From: Terana coerulea
Lineage: Eukaryota > Basidiomycota > Agaricomycetes > Polyporales > Phanerochaetaceae
NCBI GenBank assembly: GCA_024811115.1
Contig: JAKOGH010000743.1
Coordinates: 124,001-188,000 of the forward strand
Direction of reading: 5' to 3'
Length of the DNA stretch: 64,000 bases
This document shows, piece after piece, positions 57,132 to 64,000 of the stretch. The notes below the pieces were generated by a model, which searched no databases, had not been told where the DNA came from, and was given only the letters and a program-made list of their open reading frames with translations. Made by a program: the position numbers and the translations under genes. Within the stretch, counting starts at the first letter, position 1; every line of letters begins with the position of its first letter.

Positions 57132-58851
57132 TCACGCTTGCACGGTCTGCTCCGCCACGTGTAACATCGTCGGCCACTCGCTCAGATTCACGCCCTGCAC
57201 GTCGATCTGGTCGTCCCTACACCTCTCCCAATGGCGCAGATTCAGCAGGATGCGCGAGCTGAGGATGCACGGCAGCGTCACGTTGAAGCCGAAGCCGACC
57301 TGGTACAATGCCGTCGGCGAGAACACGGTCATCATCGCGTTCAGCAGCACGACGCACAGCAGGCTGTGTGGAACAAGGTGAGCTACGAAGCACGTGTTGT
57401 GGTGACAAGTACTCACAGGATGCTATACAGGAGCGAATCTCTGACGAGGATGAAGGCGAGTCCGTCCCCGTCATTAGAACGCCGTCGCCGCCGGTTATGA
57501 TGTCGGAAGGTACGTGTGACCTTGAAGGCAATCAGGCCGAGCAGGAAGACCGTGAACATCGCCCATGTCATTCTGTCAAAGCCGCATAAATACCACTCCG
57601 ACGCAAAATAGCAGGGGAGGCACGTACACAATCATCAGTACGTATGTCGGAAACTTTGTCGTGCTGTCGAGATCCACCTTGTCCACGAGCGAATCGTCTG
57701 GCCCGGTCGCCCCGGTCGGTCCAGCCATGGACTGCACACAGATGGGGTCCGCCATGACGACTGAACAACGAAGCCTATTGAGCCGGGAGAACTCTGAGAA
57801 GTAGAAAACAAGTCCGCTTACATCGAATTTTACCGCCGAGCGGCATAAGCGTGCAGAGGACCAAAAGAACCAGGGCGGCGTATACCACATTAACGACATA
57901 CAACGGCTTGCGGTCTGCGGCGCGCAGGTGAGCGGTGTCAAACAGCGGACGATACACTCGCTTACTGTTATTGTAAAGAGCACGGAGCCATATTTGCAAG
58001 ATTACTGAGGTGGGAATGTATAGTGTCAGCCTCGGGACCGAGCAGATAGACTTGCGCGGGACCGGTGCTCACACTGCACCAGGGTCGTTCCAATCCAAGC
58101 TTAATCGAGCGCGGTGTCAGTTGCGGCAGCCTCACGGATGCAATGTGGGTGCTACTCACAGAACCAGCCGCTCAAGGGCGCCAAGGACCTCGCCTGCACG
58201 GAGATAGCGTCAATACCGATGCGCACCAGATTCCGCAGCGAAAACCCACATCTGGCAGGGGCGGAGACCGTCAGATGATCAGTCAGTGGGACAGACAGAT
58301 GGTGTCGCGTACCTGGCATTGGTGTGTGCACCGAAGAACAGAGCTAAACGTACAATTAGCGGGGACGCTTTGGCGGGCGGGTGGTTCGGCGAATCTTACT
58401 GAGCATGTATGTGACACTAATTAGGAGCGATGTGTAGCGGTTCTAAAGATGCGATGTCAGCATGCTGAGACACGGAGAGGTCATAGTTCACTTACGGTGA
58501 GGTAAACAATTTTGTTCATTGACCATGGCGAGAACTATGTCGTTCAAGTTAGCGGCAGCGGAAGCAAACTTTGGTGAACGGCTTACCCAGACAAGCTCAA
58601 CCTGTTTTGGGAAATTTGTAAGCGCTGAGAAGCAAACAAGCAAGAGGCGGCACTCACCTCCTGGCCAAAAGTCGTCACTGTACAGGGAGAAAAGTCAGTG
58701 ATAGTCGTAAATCAACGCGCGAATGATGTACCCACCGAAATCGTTGAGTATGAGGACCATGGCAGACGCGGTTGCGTACGATGTGACCTGCTTCAGATAG
58801 AAGTACCGCACGATGGTCGAGCTCAGGCTGAGGCCCCCGGCCCCATCCATG
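57132..58851 (-). CDS. Multi-pass membrane protein, DUF6533-like
   Basis: Start MDGAGGLSLSSTIVRYFYLKQVTSYATASAMVLILNDF, then through small exons VTTFGQEVELVW, MNKIVYLTNRYTSLLISVTYML and CGFSLRNLVRIGIDAISVQA, and later VVNVVYAALVLLVLCTLMP, MTWAMFTVFLLGLIAFKVT, LAFILVRDSLLYSILLLCVVLLNAMMTVF and LSSRILLNLRHW. The order (N-terminal helix, (D/E)VE(L/Y)(V/I)W, (N)RY, loop, then a LLRDGLLYY-like segment and R-(L/I)-LNLR) is that of the large basidiomycete DUF6533 seven-helix family, whose function is not known. The exon structure in the middle (57800-58250) is uncertain. Confidence 0.6.
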
Positions 58852-59520
58852 CAGACGACGAGCCCGGATGAAAGGAAGAGAAAGGAAGGGAACTCAGCAA
58901 AGAGTGGGTAGGTACATGGGCGGGAGCAAGACAAGCAGGAGAGGGGGCGGCGGGCTGCCTATATAGCACGACAGGGCGCCCCCTGAACGAACTCTAGGCT
59001 CTGCCAATTCAGAAACAAGCGATGCCGGTCGCCACAGCGTGGAAGGCCACCACACGGCGCTCCTGACGTAGGCCGAAGACTGCCCGCCTCCCAGCGAATC
59101 AGCAGCGGCCGGCATCAGGGCGGTAAATGGCCAATTTGCCCAAATAAACGTTAGTCCCGAAGCCCAACCGCACTTTAGATCCACACGCAGATCACTCCCG
59201 CCAGCTTCCGCCCCCGCGAATAAAAAAAACTGTCGTCGCTACCTGCTGCGGGAATACTTGTTGAACGCAGAACAACAGACGTCGACGATCGCCGCTCGCT
59301 GCGGGACATCGCTTGCCGCCATGGCGCGCCCCTAGTCTGATTCTCGCTTGCCGCACGCGCGAACAAAAGTACCGAACATTTATATGGTGGCATTCGGGCA
59401 AGACACACTTGGGCAAGGGACACTCAGATCACACAGAGCCGACGTATCAGCAAGAAATGGTCGCATTTTAGATGTACAGCTAGCGTCGGTTGTTGTGTTC
59501 CATGGCAGGCAAGCGGCCGT
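58852..59520. other. Intergenic with promoter of the membrane-protein gene
   Basis: No gene seen. CTATATAG at 58959-58966 is a likely TATA box about 110 bp before the start at 58851 on the minus strand. Confidence 0.5.
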
Positions 59521-60464
59521 CTATGCCTTGGGCTCGGCGTCCTCGAGTGGCGGGGGCCGTCGTCGCCATCGTCTTCATCTTCGGACGGCGGGTCGTCTGG
59601 GACGTCGCCGCCGCCGAAGCCCGACATGCCCTCACCTCCGCCCATCTGCCTCATCATCTGCAGCAATGTCGCTTGTGAGTGCAACCCCCATCGCATACGG
59701 CAAAGAACGTACCGCTTCAAAGTCCATGCCTCCTGGGCCGCCCATGCCGCCGAGGCCGGGCATACCACCCATCCCGCCCATCCCTGGCATACCACCCATA
59801 CCACCCATCCCTGGCATGCCTCCCATACCACCCATTCCAGGCATGCCTCCCATACCGCCCATTCCAGGCATGCCACCCTCCATGTCATCGTCCTTGATGG
59901 GCTCGCCGTCCTGCTCATCCTCGTCTACCCACTTGCCGAAGTCGGTCTTGATAGTCTGCGACCTGATCTTGTCCTTCGTGAGACGCGGCCAAAACTCTGC
60001 CTGCTTTTCCTTCTTGCGGAGGACGGCCGCAAGCGATCGGCTCGTCAGACCATGCTTGGATTGCTGCGGAGCGATCGCTCAGAGACATATACAATATATG
60101 GGGCACGCGCAGCATACCTCGGGGTCTACTTCACCAAAGAAGTCGATCTTGAACTCGTAATCCTTGACCTCGGTTCTGCAGCGCTAGAGGTCAGGTCCAA
60201 CTCGTTTTTCATTGGGACATGACAGACGTACGTGCCCGCTTGCGCGGTGAATGACACAGATGTTGGCGTGAGCTCGTACTTGACGGTCTCGGCTTTGATA
60301 TCGGGCAGGTTCACGGTCAAGTAGAGGATATTCTGAGGAAAAGATACGCGCGCTTCCGATCAGCTTTCATCCAACGCGCGATCGCGGGAGCGATTTGCAC
60401 TCACTTTGCTCTCCTCGGTTTCCGAGCTGCGCTGCGCCCAGAGCACCTCAGGGTGGATGGTCAT
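59521..60464 (-). CDS. SBA1: Hsp90 co-chaperone p23 (Sba1/Wos2 type, CS domain)
   Basis: [20 protein letters not shown], then [33 protein letters not shown] and [14 protein letters not shown] form the CS beta-sandwich, followed by [42 protein letters not shown], the p23 signature. p23 binds the ATP-closed Hsp90 dimer in the cytosol and nucleus and steadies client complexes. The tail has five [14 protein letters not shown] repeats and an acidic end [14 protein letters not shown]. With one more base at GGGGG 59552-59556 the end becomes [15 protein letters not shown] at 59521, as in relatives; as written, the frame runs to 59424. Four introns are supported. Confidence 0.85.
59756..59876 (-). repeat. 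30-bp tandem repeat in p23 ([10 protein letters not shown])
   Basis: Four to five imperfect 30-bp units encode ten-residue Gly/Met-rich repeats in the p23 tail. Differences between units are mostly at third codon positions. Confidence 0.85.
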
Positions 60465-60764
60465 GTTTTTGGGTGTGTTCGTGAGGGTGAAGGTGGCTCG
60501 TAAGTGCAAGCCGCGAGGGGGAAATAAAGCAAGAGCTTGCGAAGTGGAAGAGTCGAGAACGCTGCAGAACACGCGTATCCTTTGGCGCTTGCTGGTGACA
60601 GGCGCGCATCACGTGATACAGCTTAGGGCAGGCTTCAAGCTCTCAGCTTGTGTGTCCCTGCCGCTCGGGTCTTCGTCACGAAGACAAGGGACTCGCTCTC
60701 TTCCAACGTCGATAGATCGCGTCTCAAAGTCGTTCTATGTGGTCAGTGCACCCACTTGCTCCAG

Positions 60765-61635
60765 ATGTCGGTTATGGCTGACCACCCAGCAGGTGTACGC
60801 GATGGTACTTACCACTTGTGCTGTTGCCACTGCCAATAGCCCCGCCCTACTTCCTGGTGCTCTTCCTCTTGTCCACGACGTTACATGCTAGGCCATGGTG
60901 GGTTTCTCCCCCTTCCTTTTGTTAACTCATGACTAATATGCGCACAGTTTTTACTGCATTATGCTGTTAACAGCCATGTTCATGGCATCCTGCTACTGGC
61001 CACCAGTGTCGCTTGATACACCACTGAGCACACCCTGGTCCGATAACATTACGACTTTCGGCGATGCGCTTCTTTCACGAATACCCAATCTCCCTCAAGA
61101 CCTCATTCCCGCGGTGGTCCCCGTAGTAGATCGCTGCTGGTGCGACTTCTCGACGGGATTCTTCGAGCCATTCAACACAACGCAGTGGGAAGTGAACAGT
61201 GTAGAGAGGTTAAGGGTGAAGCTTGGGGAGAAGATGGCAGCAAGGGCTTCGAAGACGGTGGATGCTGAGGAAGACCCGCTTGCCGACAGCGCAGCAGAGA
61301 CGATAGACGCAGAAGCAGCCGAGGGACATTCAAACTCTACGATCTCCAGCTTCAACGTGCTGTCAAACGCCGCCAGCACCCTAGCAAGTATCCAGCGGAA
61401 GTTAGGTCTCTCACGCGCCCCCGAGCCTACTTCAAACTCCACCTTCCCCGCCGCAACATCACCTGCCGTGTCGGAAGTGACGCATACTCCAGCCATTCTC
61501 TCAAGTCACTCGTCCCCATCTCCCTCGATTGTCTCGCCAAGTCAGAGTATCAGTTATGGGATCTGGAGAGAGTATGACCTCCAACCGCTTGGCTTTGACA
61601 TGGTGGTGGACTTCGGATGGCCGACGTCACCATAA
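60765..61635 (+). CDS. Small membrane-anchored protein, family unknown
   Basis: Three exons join cleanly (60765-60792, 60840-60897, 60948-61635; the second intron has branch GACTAAT) into 257 residues. MSVMADHPAAPPYFLVLFLLSTTLHARPCFYCIMLLTAMFMASCYW contains two closely spaced hydrophobic segments at residues 12-24 and 31-45, an N-terminal anchor or hairpin. The rest is soluble: WCDFSTGFFEPFNTTQWEVNSVERLRVKL, an Ala/Glu-rich part, a Ser/Thr/Pro-rich stretch with N-glycosylation sequons, and YGIWREYDLQPLGFDMVVDFGW at the end. No family recognised. It diverges from p23 with 300 bp between the starts. Confidence 0.65.
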
Positions 61636-61896
61636 GCAGGATGGCAGACCTTCGGACCGTATACTACTGTATTATACACGTGTAATGTCCCTGTAATGTA
61701 TTTGTATGATTGTTGGAAATTTTGGCTCCTGTTGTGTGTTGCTGCCAATGTTGCGGTCGAAATCACGGAGACGCTGCAGGCCGTCATAGTGATTGGCCGG
61801 GAACTGCCGACCTGAGCAAGCCCACCGCGTCAACGCGCTTGGCTCCAGGCAGAACCTGAACCTGCGCTGAACGACCCCAGTCCGGCCTCCTACGCC

Positions 61897-64000
61897 ATGG
61901 CGGCCCCCAGTTCCAGCAAGAAACGAGAGCCTCGTGTCGCGGTCGAGGACCTTGCGGAAGGGACGTCGACCAGGAGCAAGTTCGACGCTATGTCGCAGGC
62001 ACTACTCGGACCTTTCTCTTCACGCAAGAACGACTCGCACAAGATCTTGTCCGAACTGTACGCCTTCCTCTATCTGCGAGCCATGCCCTACTTTGACACC
62101 CCTTTAAACCGCAGTGGCTCCGGTCCTTATGACCCCCAAGATGGCCAGCGCAACCGCAAACGCCGCGAGCAAGCGAGGGGCCATCGAGAGCTCCACGGGC
62201 TCAGTGTCGAAGATGGACTTCGCCGCCCTGGGCCGCGCGCCGCTGCGGCTCACGATGGGCGGGCGCCGGACGACGGCGCGCGACCTGCAGATCGTCGAGG
62301 CGACGGACGAGCTGCTCGCGGCGGACGTGCCCGAGCCGGCGGGCGTCGCGGAGAGCGTGAGCCTGCTCCGCGGCTTCGCGGCGACGATGCCCAGCGCGGA
62401 CCGCGGCCGCGCGCGGCGGCGGCAGGCGCACCACGTCGAGGCACCGCGCCTCGGCTTGAAACGACTCGGTGCGCATGCGCGCGGGATGCTCAGCGAGGAG
62501 GACGACCGGGACAGCGTGGTGAGCGAGGAGGATGCGGTGCTCGTGGGCGGGCGCGGGACGACGGGGCGGAGGGGCAAGGGAAGCGGAAAGCACGGCAGAG
62601 TTTGAGTGCGAGCGTGGTGCTTGGGCGGGACGAGCTCCTGCGGCAGTCTCACGAGATCGAGCGGGATAAAGAGAACCTCTATGTTCGCAGAGTATGTCGT
62701 GTCACGAGACTCTATGTGTGGCGTATGCTGAACCCTTGCCAGGCTCTGATCAATAACGAGATTGACGAGATCACACATAAAATCGAAGCACTGGATGTGA
62801 TTCGTTCAAAATTGGAGCAGGACCTCTTAAAGTTGCAAGAGGATGAGCTTGAGCTGGAAGACGAACGTGAGTGTCCTGCAACATCGGTTCACTATTGAAG
62901 CTAATGATTATGACAGTGGAGGGCGTTCAGGAGCGACTAGAAGTAGAAGAGTCGCAAGCACGCTCGTCAAAAAGCTCACAGCCATTACCTCAAAGCTTAC
63001 GACGACGAAAAGGTCAGTAAATGCTGTTAGGTGTTGACGTAGATGCTAATGGCTGTGCAACAGGACCTGCATTTCTGCCCTCAGAACACGCAGAACTTCC
63101 GCATGGAGTCGCTTTCATGGTAAGAACATGCATATAGCCAAGTTACACCCCACGCTGACTATATATCCGGTAGTCATTGGAGGGTCATACGTCTCGAATT
63201 TCCGCGCTCGACTTCAGCGAGCCATATGGTACGCTTGTGTCAGCGGCGCTGGACGACCCACAACCCCGAGTGTGGGATCTGCTAACAGGAGAGGAGATCG
63301 GTCGGCTACGTGGACACCAGGGAACAGTCAAGTGTCTGCAGGTGGAAGGTACATTATGTCTTACGGGTGGAGAGGACGGCAACGTGCGGGTATGGGACCT
63401 GGAAAAGGCGGGCGAGGACGATGACTGGGAGCGGGACATGCATCTGAATGATGTGCCGGAAGAGGATGAAGGCGTGGATGAGCTGGGGATGCGGAAAGAG
63501 CCACATATCAACGGGCCATGGGATACGGCAGGGAGGAACGGGATCAGTGGACACATTCGATGGCCCCTGTGTCCGGATATTCGAAGGGCACTCCAAAGCA
63601 GTAACCGCGCTGTATTTCGAGAATAACACATTGGTGAGTTCATTGGCATTGATTATGGTGCCATGAAAGTGTTGACACTGCGGGGGTATAGGTGACTGGT
63701 GCAGCAGACAAGACCATACGGCAGTGGGATCTGAATACCGGCCAATGCGTCAACACCATGGACCTCCTCTGGGCGATTTCACATGCGCCCGCGCTGGCCC
63801 CAGGCGCCGCGCTCCCGAACCACCTCTTCCCGGGCGCCGCGGCAGCCGCGGGCACCTTCTCCGTCCCGACGCCGCCGTTCGCGGACGGCAGCTGGGACAT
63901 GTACCAAGACTTCGTCGGCGGCGTGCAGTCCTGGGGCGACGCTGCCCTCGTGAGCGGCAGCGGCGACGGCGCCGTGCGCATGTGGGACAGTGCGTATCGC
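61897..64000 (+). CDS. MDV1: Mitochondrial division protein 1 (Mdv1/Caf4), partial
   Basis: Starts MAAPSSSKKREPRVAVEDL; the gene runs off the right edge. Order: N-terminal helical region (SHKILSELYAFLYLRAMPYFDTPL, GFAATMPSADRGRARRRQAHHVEAPRLGLKRLGAHARG), a coiled coil (INNEIDEITHKIEALDVIRSKLEQDLLKLQEDELELE), then WD40 blades: [107 protein letters not shown]. Mdv1 links Fis1 on the outer mitochondrial membrane to the dynamin Dnm1 during fission. Frame slips near AAA 62106-62108 and near G-runs at about 62565-62580 cancel, so the region 62110-62580 is read in another frame; both look like run-length errors. Confidence 0.88.

Noticed and set aside
61897..62898. Straight 333-residue reading from 61897
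   Set aside because: Its middle (Arg/Gly/Ala-rich) is out of frame; the Mdv1-like sequence lies in another frame between two single-base slips.

Overview
This is eukaryotic nuclear DNA from a filamentous basidiomycete, most probably an Agaricomycete. Introns are short (about 45-75 bp, GT-AG) and dense, gene spacing is tight, both tRNA genes carry short introns, and the cytoplasmic dynein heavy chain lacks its tail, matching the split dhc1/dhc2 arrangement described for Agaricomycetes. No rRNA, CRISPR array or bacterial operon was seen.

Layout. 1-28 kb is accessory and repeat-rich. It holds two copies of a non-autonomous hAT-like element (1-377, cut by the window edge, and 12426-13171, with perfect 8-bp target duplications), each about 65-100 bp beyond the 3' end of a tRNA gene (Gln, His). 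It also holds a disrupted Nudix gene, two 1.25-kb direct copies of a spliced-gene-like repeat carrying a 15-bp motif (GCGAAACCTGTAGCG) five times each, a secreted TAP-like alpha/beta hydrolase, a bestrophin-type anion channel, a 133-bp-arm inverted repeat, and five paralogous TPR genes. Four of these TPR genes carry nonsense codons; the fifth has only frame breaks at A-runs.

28-48 kb is conserved housekeeping sequence, mostly in divergent pairs: an uncharacterised nuclear-type protein with a prion-like tail next to mitochondrial ribosomal protein mL43; MGR2/ROMO1 next to PEX10 (177 bp apart); and SmE next to the 16-exon dynein motor gene dhc2 (186 bp apart). 48-64 kb carries a Fic-domain protein, a CBM19-type secreted protein, a HAD phosphatase, about 3.2 kb with no recognisable gene, a multi-pass membrane protein, the Hsp90 co-chaperone p23, a small membrane protein rebuilt from three exons, and the 5' part of MDV1 (mitochondrial fission), which runs off the right edge.

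A thread through the window is that conserved genes (dhc2, p23, MDV1, Fic, Nudix, hydrolase, bestrophin) repeatedly lose frame by one base at C/G or A homopolymers, sometimes twice with the frame restored. I read most of these as homopolymer-length errors in the sequence rather than true gene death, in contrast to the base-substitution stops in the TPR copies. All functional calls come from reading translations by eye; no database search was run.
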